Shown here: one piece after another, positions 10,267 to 17,654 of the stretch
Position numbering within the stretch: position 1 is the first letter of the stretch
Layout of the letters: every line of letters starts with the position of its first letter
NCBI GenBank assembly: GCA_964348185.1
Contig: CAYGBW010000047.1
Location: 1-26,852, forward strand
Source of the DNA: CAYGBW01 sp964348185
GTDB taxonomy: Bacteria; Desulfobacterota; BSN033; WVXP01
Reading direction: 5' to 3'
Length of the DNA: 26,852 bases
Program-made: the position numbers and the translations under genes
Notes under the pieces: generated by a model
The model's input: only the letters and a program-made list of their open reading frames with translations
The model's database searches: none
What the model was told of the DNA's origin: nothing

Positions 10267-10701
10267 ACAGCCAAAAAGAATGGTCTATCGCAGCCCCGAA
10301 TCGGCCTTGATGGCCAAGAAACATATGAGGCTAGGTCCTTAAGGCGTGGTCAGTCCAACCCTTAGCGGAATTAGCTCTGCCTGTAATGGTTACTCGGAGT
10401 GTTGGAGTAATGGAGTACTGAGATCAGATAGAAAGATCTAGGTTAACACAAAAGCATGTCATGCTCTATTATTTTCTGTTTTCAGCTTCCCCTTGGCTTC
10501 GCCACTAATGCCCCATGCCTTCGCGCGGGGAGCTTCACTCTATGTGCCAATGAATTCCTGAATTCCAACACTCCAGCACTCCACTACTCCATAGATTCCA
10601 GCAACAAGTCGAATCAAGCAGAGCAGTTGAGACCCCCGTTAGGGAGCATCAAAGCCACGTCCTTTAGGCGCGGATTCTTGGCTGAGCGCCTCCTTTAGAT
10701 C
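10267..10701. other. 435-bp convergent intergenic region
   Basis: Separates the end of the small gene after glyS from the end of ppdK. It contains the octamer-array element at 10395-10592. Near its two ends it has similar sequences in the same orientation, GTCCTTAAGGCGTGG at about 10336-10350 and GTCCTTTAGGCGCGG at about 10659-10673. AGGCGC (10666-10671) and GCGCCT (10686-10691) can pair as a 6-bp stem but lack a T-run. An 80-codon plus frame (10456-10698) runs through the repeats and looks like a by-product of them. No classical terminator is visible for either gene. Confidence 0.6.
10395..10592. repeat. Inverted pair of degenerate octamer arrays (TGGAGTNN type)
   Basis: The left arm (10395-10418) reads as 8-mers CGGAGTGT, TGGAGTAA, TGGAGTAC. 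The right arm (10564-10592) reads on the minus strand as TGGAGTAG, TGGAGTGC, TGGAGTGT and a partial unit. GGAGTGTTGGA at 10396-10406 is exactly complementary to 10564-10574. About 145 bp lie between the arms, including a C/G-rich segment near 10520-10535. The design matches the heptamer elements near 1010 and 22578 although the unit differs. Confidence 0.75.
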
Positions 10702-13533
10702 TCAAAAGAACACGTTAAAGGGGTAGTCAGGGTCCTCCAGTTCTCTTTTGTCCCTTCTCAATTCCCTCAATTTGGCCTGTGCGGCCGTAAGCCTCGCAAT
10801 CGGGACCCGGAAACTGGAGCAGCTGACGTAGTTGAGTCCGAGGGTATGACAGAACTCAACGCTACGAGGATTGCCCCCGTGTTCACCGCAGATGCCCACT
10901 TTTAGATTGGGGTTTGACTTTCTGCCCCACTCCATCGTGAATTTCATCAACCGGCCGACCCCTTTGATGTCCACCACCTCAAAGGGATTGTCCATGAGAA
11001 TCTGCATTTCATTGTAAAGGGGGAGGAATTTCGCCTCTGCGTCTTCTCTCGAGAAGGAGAAAGTGCCCTGGGTCAGGTCATTCGTCCCAAAAGAGAAGAA
11101 CTCTGTCACCTCTGCCAGGGGGCCGGCTCTCATGCAGGCCCTGACAACCTCGATCATCGTCCCAAACTGAAAGACGACAGGGACCCCGTATTGCTTCTCC
11201 ACGGTTTTGTGGATTTTGTCCGTCCATTTCCGAACCTGTTTGAGCTCTTGGGCTGTACACACCTGAGGAACCATGATTTCAGGGCGGACGTCGACCCCAT
11301 CCGTAATCGCCTCTGCTGCGGCCTCCAGAATGGCCTGAATCTGCATTTGGTAGATTTCAGGGTATTTGATACCGAGACGCACCCCGCGGTGGCCGAGCAT
11401 GGGGTTTACCTCGGTGGTCTCCCGGACCTTTCGGAGGATTTCCTCCTTCTTTTCGATCAAATCGTCCAAGATTCTCTTCTCTTTGATCTCAATGAGTTCG
11501 TCCATAACATGCTCGATGGGTGGGATGTATCTCTGGAGAGAGGGTTCCAAAATGACCTTGACAGAGTCCGGGATCGTTTCGATCTGTCGGAGATTTCTCT
11601 GCAGTTCTTTAAGCCTTTCAATTTCCCAGACCAGGGATTCCACTGAGGGGAGAAACTCATGGAGGGGAGGATCGAGGAGGCGGATCGTCACCGGAAGTCC
11701 ATCCATTTTTTTGAAGATCTTTCTAAAGTCCCCTTTCTGCATGGGGAGTAACTTGTTGATGGCTTCGAGCCTTTTATGGGCTGTGTCGGCCAGAATCATT
11801 TCACGGACGATGGGAAGACGGTCTGCAGCGTTAAACATGCGTTCGGTTCGGCAGAGACCGATGCCTTCCGCACCCATTCGCTTCGCATTTGCTGCATCCT
11901 TTGGGGTGTCAGCGTTAGCCCGCACCCCTAGAGATCGAATTTCGTCCGCCCATTTGAGGATGGTTCTCAAGTCCGAGCTGAATTCTGGGGCCACAGTCGG
12001 GACCTCTCCGAGATAAACCGATCCCGAGGCTCCGTCAATCGTGATCACATCACCCTCCACGATGCGGTGATCCTTGATGACGGCGACTTTGTTCCGATCA
12101 TCGATCTGGATATCCTCACAGCCACAGACGCAGGGCTTTCCCATTCCTCGAGCCACGACAGCTGCATGGGAGGTCTTCCCACCCCGGCTCGTTAGGATTC
12201 CCCGAGCCTGAAAGAACCCATGGATGTCTTCTGGCTTTGTTTCCTCTCGAACTAGAATGACCCCTTCACCCAATCGCCCCCGACGCTCGGCCTCATCGGC
12301 ATCAAAAACGGCCTTGCCGTGAGCCGCCCCGGGAGAAGCGGGGATACCTTGGACTACGGGCTTGACCTCTGCCTTCGGGTCGATGCGACGGTGCAGGATC
12401 TGTTCGAGGTGCTCGGGGCTGATGCGGAGGAGAGCTTCCTCTTTGGTGAGGAGTTTCTCCTTCACCATATCTCGAGACGTTTTGACGAGAGCTGTGGCAT
12501 TCATCTTCCCATTTCGGGTCTGGAGCATATAGAGCTTTCCCCGTTCGATGGTGAACTCAAAGTCCTGAACCTCGCGGTAGCGCTGCTCTAAGATGTGGCG
12601 GATCTTCACAAGTTCTTCGTACTGCTTGGGCATCTCCTGCTTCATCTGGACGATGGGTTTCGGGGTTCTTATCCCCGCAACCACGTCTTCCCCTTGGGCA
12701 TTGGTGAGATACTCGCCGAAAAGAACGTTTTCACCGCTTCCCGGATCGCGGGTAAAGTCGACCCCTGTTGCCGAATCATCGCCCATATTGCCGAATACCA
12801 TGGTGCAGATATTGACGGCCGTTCCATTGGCCATTTCAGGGGTGATCTTGAACTCCCTGCGGTAGTCGACGGCCCGTTTTCCCATCCATGAGCGAAACAC
12901 CGCTTCAATGGCCATATCGAGCTGTTTCCAGGTATCTTGAGGAAAATCCTGGCCCAACTCCTTCCTGATGACCTTTTTATAGTCGTCGCAGATCCCCATG
13001 AGGGCACCGGTATCGAGATCGGTGTCGAAACGGGCACCTCGTCGGTCCTTGGTCTCTTTCAGAATCACCTCGAAATCGCTGTCCTCCAGACCCATGGCAA
13101 TTTTGCCAAAGAGCTGAATAAAGCGTCGATAGGCATCATAAGCAAAGCGGCGGTTCTTTGTGGCTTTTGCGAGTCCTTCCACCACCTGATCGTTTAGTCC
13201 CAGATTGAGGATGGTGTCCATCATGCCTGGCATCGACATGGCGGCCCCGGACCGGACCGAAACAAGGAGTGGGTTATCGGGTTGGCCAAAGGTCTTTCCC
13301 GTCTTTTCTTCGAGGCGCTTCATATGGGTTTTCACTTCACCCATGAGACCATCGGGGAACCCCCCGCGTTTGGCAGAGTACTGGCGACAGGCCTCAGTCG
13401 TGATGACGAATCCGGGAGGAACGGGAAGCCCGATTTGGGTCATCTCTGAAAGGCCGGCCCCCTTTCCGCCAAGGAGCTGTTTGTTCTTGCCATCCCCCTC
13501 TTCGAAGTCGTAGACGTACTTAATGTCTTCCAT
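10702..13533 (-). CDS. ppdK: Pyruvate, phosphate dikinase
   Basis: Interconverts pyruvate + ATP + Pi with PEP + AMP + PPi, a reversible step that suits gluconeogenesis from acetyl units in anaerobes. The order is an N-terminal ATP-grasp domain (LLGGKGAGLSEM about 20-31; VRSGAAMSMPGMMDTILNLG about 93-112), then the swivelling phosphohistidine domain (GGKTSHAAVVARGMGKPCV, active H456), then the C-terminal PEP/pyruvate barrel (NPMLGHRGVRLG, and CGEHGG near the end). The ATG at 13533 is chosen because AAGGAG lies seven bases upstream and the catalytic His then matches the family position (about 455). A start at 13572 would add 13 untypical residues. The protein is 943 aa and full length. It is transcribed alone, away from queH. 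Confidence 0.96.
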   Translation of the reverse strand: MEDIKYVYDFEEGDGKNKQLLGGKGAGLSEMTQIGLPVPPGFVITTEACRQYSAKRGGFPDGLMGEVKTHMKRLEEKTGKTFGQPDNPLLVSVRSGAAMSMPGMMDTILNLGLNDQVVEGLAKATKNRRFAYDAYRRFIQLFGKIAMGLEDSDFEVILKETKDRRGARFDTDLDTGALMGICDDYKKVIRKELGQDFPQDTWKQLDMAIEAVFRSWMGKRAVDYRREFKITPEMANGTAVNICTMVFGNMGDDSATGVDFTRDPGSGENVLFGEYLTNAQGEDVVAGIRTPKPIVQMKQEMPKQYEELVKIRHILEQRYREVQDFEFTIERGKLYMLQTRNGKMNATALVKTSRDMVKEKLLTKEEALLRISPEHLEQILHRRIDPKAEVKPVVQGIPASPGAAHGKAVFDADEAERRGRLGEGVILVREETKPEDIHGFFQARGILTSRGGKTSHAAVVARGMGKPCVCGCEDIQIDDRNKVAVIKDHRIVEGDVITIDGASGSVYLGEVPTVAPEFSSDLRTILKWADEIRSLGVRANADTPKDAANAKRMGAEGIGLCRTERMFNAADRLPIVREMILADTAHKRLEAINKLLPMQKGDFRKIFKKMDGLPVTIRLLDPPLHEFLPSVESLVWEIERLKELQRNLRQIETIPDSVKVILEPSLQRYIPPIEHVMDELIEIKEKRILDDLIEKKEEILRKVRETTEVNPMLGHRGVRLGIKYPEIYQMQIQAILEAAAEAITDGVDVRPEIMVPQVCTAQELKQVRKWTDKIHKTVEKQYGVPVVFQFGTMIEVVRACMRAGPLAEVTEFFSFGTNDLTQGTFSFSREDAEAKFLPLYNEMQILMDNPFEVVDIKGVGRLMKFTMEWGRKSNPNLKVGICGEHGGNPRSVEFCHTLGLNYVSCSSFRVPIARLTAAQAKLRELRRDKRELEDPDYPFNVFF

Positions 13534-13634
13534 AGCAGACTCCTTCACCCCTTCTGAAATCTCTCCATACACGAACCTACAGAATCTGTAAAGACTACAA
13601 TACTATCAAATTCCAAGATAAAATCTACCTCTTT

Positions 13635-13651
13635 TTGTGAGAATGTCACAA
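13635..13651. promoter_or_regulatory. Operator-like inverted repeat TTGTGA-N5-TCACAA upstream of ppdK
   Basis: A perfect 6-bp inverted repeat with a 5-base spacer, 102 bp upstream of the ppdK ATG. On the minus strand the TTGTGA half could also serve as a -35 for TAGATT 18 bases further on, so a bound protein would cover the promoter. It resembles CRP/FNR-family half sites, but the CRP consensus has a 6-base spacer, so the regulator is unknown. Confidence 0.45.
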
Positions 13652-13684
13652 CCCCCCTTCCAGGACCCCGTCAAAGGAGATTCC

Positions 13685-13698
13685 AATTTGGCCAAATT
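13685..13698. promoter_or_regulatory. Perfect 14-bp palindrome AATTTGGCCAAATT
   Basis: A fully self-complementary 14-mer, 34 bp beyond the TTGTGA-N5-TCACAA repeat in the ppdK-queH divergent region. Its location suits a dimeric regulator site for ppdK or both genes. No known regulon is assigned. Confidence 0.4.
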
Positions 13699-13842
13699 TG
13701 GGTATGCGCAGGACCCTTCCGCCAAGAATCGTTTGAGGAAACCGACTTGCTGCTTCAATGGGTTACCTCTTTAAACGACACAGCCTTCCCCTGTTTCATG
13801 ATTTGTGGCAACGGGATTTCCCCCTCATTTCCGGTCGGTATC

Positions 13843-13872
13843 TTGACACAAAAAGGGATCATCCGATAGGTT
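13843..13872 (+). promoter_or_regulatory. Candidate promoter for queH
   Basis: A perfect TTGACA at 13843-13848 with a weak -10 (TAGGTT at 13867-13872 after 18 bases, or GATAGG at 13865-13870 after 16). This would give a leader of about 105 nt before the queH ATG. Confidence 0.35.
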
Positions 13873-13985
13873 TTAGATGGTCGCCACGGAGAGAGGTCCT
13901 CGGAGAGAGCCTTTAGGAGTTCTTGGGGCTGTCCGTCGTGGCAGTAAAGGGAGAGGCCATTTTTTGGGCAGAGAGGAAGGGGAAG

Positions 13986-14549
13986 ATGAGACGTGTTCTC
14001 CTTCACATCTGTTGTGCCAACTGTGCTATTTTTCCCCTCAAGCGGTTAAGAGAAAGCCATACGGAGGTTTCCGGTTTTTTTCATAACCCCAATGTCCATC
14101 CCTTTCAGGAGTATCAACGGCGACGGGAGACCGCGGAATCCTTTTTTCGATCTCAAGGGGTGCGGCTGATCGTCCAGGATGACTATGACCTTGAGGGTTT
14201 CCTGAGGAATGTGGTTTTCCGGGAAGAGAACCGGTGCCCTTACTGTTATCATCGCCGTCTGGAGGCAACGGCCCGGATCGCGAGAAAGGGCAAATTCGAC
14301 GCCTTCACCACAACGCTCCTCTACAGCAAACACCAGCAGCACGAATTGATTAGAGAGATGGGAGAGAACCTGGGCCGAAGATTCAGGATCCCCTTTTACT
14401 ATGAAGATTTCCGCCCGGGTTGGAAAGAGGGGATCGAGGCGTCAAAAAGAATGGGCCTCTACCGCCAGCAGTACTGTGGATGCATCTACAGTGAAAAAGA
14501 GAGATACCTGGGAAAGGGGAGACGTCAGACAAAAACGTCGACGACCTGA
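13986..14549 (+). CDS. queH: Epoxyqueuosine reductase QueH
   Basis: Iron-dependent enzyme that reduces epoxyqueuosine to queuosine in tRNA wobble position 34; it is the non-cobalamin alternative to QueG (former DUF208). Signature residues are H7/C9/C10/C13 in LLHICCANC, C84/C87 in NRCPYCYHRR, FTTTLLYSKHQQHELIREMG (107-126), FYYEDFRPGWKEG (137-149) and C164/C166 in YCGCIYSEKER. The ATG at 13986, preceded by GGAAGGGGAAG, gives a 187-aa protein with the CC motif at the usual distance from the N-terminus. The longer frame from 13923 adds residues not seen in the family. The last 25 nt overlap the end of ade on the other strand. No other queuosine genes are in the window. Confidence 0.92.
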   Translation: MRRVLLHICCANCAIFPLKRLRESHTEVSGFFHNPNVHPFQEYQRRRETAESFFRSQGVRLIVQDDYDLEGFLRNVVFREENRCPYCYHRRLEATARIARKGKFDAFTTTLLYSKHQQHELIREMGENLGRRFRIPFYYEDFRPGWKEGIEASKRMGLYRQQYCGCIYSEKERYLGKGRRQTKTSTT

Positions 14550-16258
14550 AATGTATCGACATCCACCAGGCCTTTGTCAGTGATTTTGAGCCTGGGAATG
14601 ACAGGGAGGGCCATAAAAGAGAGGGTCATGAAGGGGCTCGCCAGGCTGGACCCCATGCGACTCGCCTCCCTCTGGAGGAGGGTGAGCTTTTCGTCAACTT
14701 CCTCCACGGGTCGATCGGACAGGAGGCCTGCCAGAGGAAGAGCAAGGGCGGCGCGAACGCGACCCTGAGCAATTGCAACAAGCCCCCCCCTCATTCGGGA
14801 GATCTCATTGATGGCCAGGGCCATGTCCCCATCGTTTGTTCCCACCACGATGATATTGTGGGAGTCATGGGATACCGAAGAGCCAATGGCCCCTTCCTTC
14901 AGGCCGAAACCCTTTATGAACCCCTTTCCCATCCTGCCGGAACCGTGATGTCTCTCCACCACGACGACTTTGAGTATGTCCCTGTCGAGATCTGGCAGGG
15001 CGAATCCGTTGACAACGGGGATCGATTCTATGGATCCATTTGTGACAACCTGGTCCGGTAGGAGTTCGATGACCCGTACCCTATGGGAGGGAGCCGAAAG
15101 GCGGAGGTCCCCTGATTGAATTTTGGGTACATGGACGGAACTCGCGAGGGACGGGCTTTTCAGTTGAAACGCCGACTCCTGGACGGCGCCATCCTCCACG
15201 ATCGCTCTTCCTCCGTGAATGACCCATTCCACGCGGAAATCTTCCAGGTTTTCAAGAACCAACAGAGCGGCCCGGTAGCCGGGAGCAATAACCCCCATGT
15301 GGTGGAGTCCGAAATACACTGCCGGGTTGAGGGTTACCATGCGGATAGCCGTTATCGGGTCGAGACCGCACTGGATCGCCTTTCTGAGGATGGCGTCCAT
15401 ATGGCCCTCGTGGACAAGGTCGTGAGGGTGGCGGTCGTCAGAGACCAGAATGAATCGACGGGAATTGTCCCGTGTCACCAGAGGGACGAGGTCAGCCAGA
15501 TTCTTGGCTGAGGACGCCTCCCGGATCATAATGACCATACCGCTGGCGAGCTTTTCCCGGGCTTCCTCAATGGTCGTGCATTCATGATCCGATGTGATTC
15601 CGGCCCCAACGTAGGCATAGAGGTCTTTTCCCGACAGCCCGGGAGCGTGGCCGTCGATGCGCTTTCCATGAGAGACGGTGAGCTTTCTCAGAGTCTGCGC
15701 AGCACCGGTGATGACCCCCGGAAAGTTCATCATCTCGCCAATCCCCAACACCCACGGTTTGTCAATGAGGGCTTCGATCTCGATTTCAGAGAGGGAGGCA
15801 CCCGAAGTCTCCATGCCCGTGGCGGGGACGCATGAGGGCACCATGACAAATACCCGGAGGGGATTCTTTGCGATAGATCTTACCATCCATTGGATGCCTT
15901 TCGGTCCCAGGACATTGGCGATTTCATGAGGATCGATCACGACGGCTGTTGTTCCGTGAGCAACGGTGGCTCTGGCGTACTGGGGTGGGGTGACCATGCT
16001 GCTTTCCATATGGACGTGGCCATCCATGAAACCCGGTGAGACGAAGCGTCCAGAAACGTCGATCTCCTTTCTCGCCCCATACCTCCCAGGCCCCACGATG
16101 CGATCCTGGCTGATGGCAATATCCGCCTCCCGGAGGCAGCCAGAGAAGACGTCAACAATTCTCCCCCCCCGTAGGAGAAGATCCACTTCCCTTCGGCCCA
16201 TGGCCGCGTCAATCCGCTGTCTGAGATCCTTCACTGTGGGTCGGGTCACTCCGCTCAT
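14525..16258 (-). CDS. ade: Adenine deaminase
   Basis: Amidohydrolase that turns adenine into hypoxanthine and ammonia for purine salvage. The TIM-barrel metal ligands are visible: DGHVHMESSM with H81/H83, then HGTTAVVIDPHEIANVLG (about 100-117), HAPGLSGKDLYAY (about 203-215), SDHECTT (about 222-228) and VSDDRHPHDL (about 272-281). The C-terminal Ade-specific domain has GSSVSHDSHNIIVVGTNDGD near 463-482. The 577-aa length is full for this family, which differs from adenosine deaminase. GAGGA stands just upstream of the ATG. It diverges from the GNAT gene and its 3' end overlaps queH by 25 nt, so the two converge without space for a terminator. Confidence 0.95.
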   Translation of the reverse strand: MSGVTRPTVKDLRQRIDAAMGRREVDLLLRGGRIVDVFSGCLREADIAISQDRIVGPGRYGARKEIDVSGRFVSPGFMDGHVHMESSMVTPPQYARATVAHGTTAVVIDPHEIANVLGPKGIQWMVRSIAKNPLRVFVMVPSCVPATGMETSGASLSEIEIEALIDKPWVLGIGEMMNFPGVITGAAQTLRKLTVSHGKRIDGHAPGLSGKDLYAYVGAGITSDHECTTIEEAREKLASGMVIMIREASSAKNLADLVPLVTRDNSRRFILVSDDRHPHDLVHEGHMDAILRKAIQCGLDPITAIRMVTLNPAVYFGLHHMGVIAPGYRAALLVLENLEDFRVEWVIHGGRAIVEDGAVQESAFQLKSPSLASSVHVPKIQSGDLRLSAPSHRVRVIELLPDQVVTNGSIESIPVVNGFALPDLDRDILKVVVVERHHGSGRMGKGFIKGFGLKEGAIGSSVSHDSHNIIVVGTNDGDMALAINEISRMRGGLVAIAQGRVRAALALPLAGLLSDRPVEEVDEKLTLLQREASRMGSSLASPFMTLSFMALPVIPRLKITDKGLVDVDTFQVVDVFV

Positions 16259-16283
16259 CGGGTCCTCACGATATGGTGTTAAG

Positions 16284-16312
16284 TTCTTACCAGAATTTCA
16301 TCCCCCTTTCAA
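16284..16312 (-). promoter_or_regulatory. Candidate ade promoter
   Basis: On the minus strand, TTGAAA (16307-16312, 5 of 6) is followed after 17 bases by TAAGAA (16284-16289, 3 of 6). The predicted leader before the ade ATG is about 20 nt. Confidence 0.4.
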
Positions 16313-16403
16313 CACGAAGGGTAGGCGAGGCCCGGAGTACGCTTGATTGGGAGATTAATTGGCAAGAGAGGCGGTGAGCGCATGAGACGTGATCGTTTGG
16401 CGG

Positions 16404-16432
16404 TTGACAAGGGGACCATATTTTGTTAAAAA
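16404..16432 (+). promoter_or_regulatory. Candidate promoter for the GNAT gene
   Basis: A perfect TTGACA (16404-16409), a 17-base spacer, then TAAAAA (16427-16432, 4 of 6) within an A+T-rich stretch. The leader to the GTG start would be about 28 nt. It is the best-formed sigma70-like promoter I see in the window. Confidence 0.55.
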
Positions 16433-16467
16433 TGGTACAAACTCCTTGATTATCCTCGGAGAAGCGT

Positions 16468-16920
16468 GTGCCAGAGAATGTGCTGGACAAGATCAGGGTT
16501 AGGCCCATGGCCGAAGGCGACCTCGATGCCATTGTTGAGATCGACCGGAAGGTCCTGGGAGAGGAACGTATCGAATACTGGAAGAGTAAGATTGGTCTCA
16601 GAAACGAGAGTCTCAGAAGAACCCGTCTGGTTGCGGAGTTAGAGGGAAAGGTTGTGGGTTTCATTCTGGGAGAAATCAGTGGATGGGAGTTTCATATCCC
16701 AAATACTATTGGGTGGATCGATACCCTCGGCATTGATCCGGCCTATCAGAGAAGGGGTCTGGCCACTGCCCTTTTGGATCGAATGGTCGAGAACTTCCGC
16801 CAGCGGGGGGTGGAGACGATCTATACCCTTGTCAACTGGTCGAGCTGGGATTTGCTCCACTTTTTCAAGAAGGCTGGTTTCACCCGGGGGGACATGATCA
16901 ATCTGGAACTCAGGATTTGA
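16468..16920 (+). CDS. GNAT-family N-acetyltransferase
   Basis: Cytoplasmic acetyl-CoA-dependent acetyltransferase of unknown substrate. The GNAT fold shows IRVRPMAEGDLDAIVEID (9-26) as the first strand and helix. ELEGKVVGFILGEI (57-70) forms the next strands. The acetyl-CoA pyrophosphate loop YQRRGLATAL (93-102) follows IDTLGIDPAYQ. The C-terminal strand LLHFFKKAGF is typical. The 150-aa size and the motif order resemble RimI-like enzymes, but no target can be read from the sequence. The GTG start at 16468 has GGAGAAG a few bases upstream. Its end converges on iorB with 33 nt between the stops and no clear terminator. Confidence 0.85.
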   Translation: MPENVLDKIRVRPMAEGDLDAIVEIDRKVLGEERIEYWKSKIGLRNESLRRTRLVAELEGKVVGFILGEISGWEFHIPNTIGWIDTLGIDPAYQRRGLATALLDRMVENFRQRGVETIYTLVNWSSWDLLHFFKKAGFTRGDMINLELRI

Positions 16921-16953
16921 AAGAATCCGGCTTCAGACGCGCCTCATGAAAGG

Positions 16954-17538
16954 CTATGATCTCAGAGACTTTCGGCCTTCCAAGAAAGCCTTATCAAAGA
17001 TTTTGAGACTGAGGTCGCGAAGTTTCGGGGGGGTGGTCTTTTCAAGGGTTGTCCGGATTCTCTCTGGGGAGAAGGGTAACCTGGGATGGGCGCAGGCGAA
17101 GCCAATGAGGGCGACATTTGCAGATCGGATAGAGCCCATCTCCTGAGCTAACCTATCCGCCCCGAAGACGTGGACATCGATTCCTCTTTTCTCAATGTAG
17201 ACCCGGATCCGCTTGCTCATGTAGTCGGGATCTGGCGCATTAATAAAACAAAGGCCGCCGGCCTTACCGTTGCCTCCCTGTCTGAGGAAGGAGAGGGTCC
17301 TGTATGCCTCATTCTTTTCAAGAGAGAAGAGAATGTCAGCGCTCCCCTTCTTGACGAGGGGGCTTTCAAACTCACCGATCTTCAGGTGGGTGATCACGGA
17401 TCCCCCCCGCTGACTCATCCCGTGGGTCTCCGAGCCAATAAGGGAATACCCTTCAGCCAGGGCCATCTCTGAAAAAATCCGTGTGGCAAAAAGGACTCCC
17501 TGTCCCCCCACACCGGAAATGATCATCTGAATCCGCAT
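16954..17538 (-). CDS. iorB: Indolepyruvate:ferredoxin oxidoreductase beta subunit
   Basis: Small subunit that completes the 2-oxoacid:ferredoxin oxidoreductase with IorA, decarboxylating aryl-pyruvates (from Trp, Phe, Tyr) to aryl-acetyl-CoA and reducing ferredoxin. The gamma-domain signature is MIISGVGGQGVLFATRI (5-21) and GSETHGMSQRGGSVITHLKIG (about 35-55); the RGG block is characteristic of the family. The 194-aa length fits. The ATG at 17538 has a G-rich stretch seven bases upstream. It is the last gene of the five-gene minus-strand operon, 116 bp after the IorA fusion gene, a larger gap than the usual near-overlap of iorA and iorB. Substrate preference is inferred from family membership. 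Confidence 0.92.
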   Translation of the reverse strand: MRIQMIISGVGGQGVLFATRIFSEMALAEGYSLIGSETHGMSQRGGSVITHLKIGEFESPLVKKGSADILFSLEKNEAYRTLSFLRQGGNGKAGGLCFINAPDPDYMSKRIRVYIEKRGIDVHVFGADRLAQEMGSIRSANVALIGFACAHPRLPFSPERIRTTLEKTTPPKLRDLSLKIFDKAFLEGRKSLRS

Positions 17539-17545
17539 GGTAAAG

Positions 17546-17651
17546 CCCCCAGTCTCCAGGCTCCAGCGGTGAGGGATCAGCTTTCTGATCTCCTCTCACG
17601 GTGTTTTGAGATCCATTTGACCTGACAACTGAAAGCCGACCCCCGATCCCT
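17546..17651. repeat. iorA-iorB spacer with heptad-like arrays and a hairpin
   Basis: The spacer starts with 7-mers CCCCCAG, TCTCCAG, GCTCCAG (17546-17566) and ends with a looser period-7 run of GA-initial units (GACAACT, GAAAGCC, GACCCCC, GATCCCT, 17624-17651). Between them, 17569-17599 can fold as a hairpin: GATCAG (17575-17580) pairs with CTGATC (17585-17590) around a CTTT loop, and GTGAG pairs with CTCAC outside, with small bulges. It would be transcribed within the operon. No T-run follows, so termination is not predicted. Confidence 0.45.
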
Positions 17652-17654
17652 GTC

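Larger units (their letters stand above)
13534..13985. other. 452-bp divergent region between ppdK and queH
   Basis: Must hold promoters for both genes. The ppdK side is A+T-rich (13570-13640). It contains two perfect inverted repeats and one sigma70-like candidate, listed separately. Open frames crossing this region (such as a minus frame 13755-14006) overlap the queH start and have no protein signature, so they are not called. I see no recognisable riboswitch fold; a preQ1 aptamer was considered because of queH and not found. Confidence 0.55.

Noticed and set aside
10456..10698. Plus-strand 80-codon frame between the small gene and ppdK
   Set aside because: Most of it translates the octamer repeat arm and flanking low-information sequence, and it lacks a good ribosome-binding site.
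13877..13985. Possible preQ1 riboswitch before queH
   Set aside because: The leader has purine-rich runs but not the stem plus A-rich tail arrangement of known preQ1 classes.
13755..14006. Minus-strand 83-codon frame opposite the queH start
   Set aside because: It overlaps the queH start on the other strand, has no family signature and no convincing ribosome-binding site.
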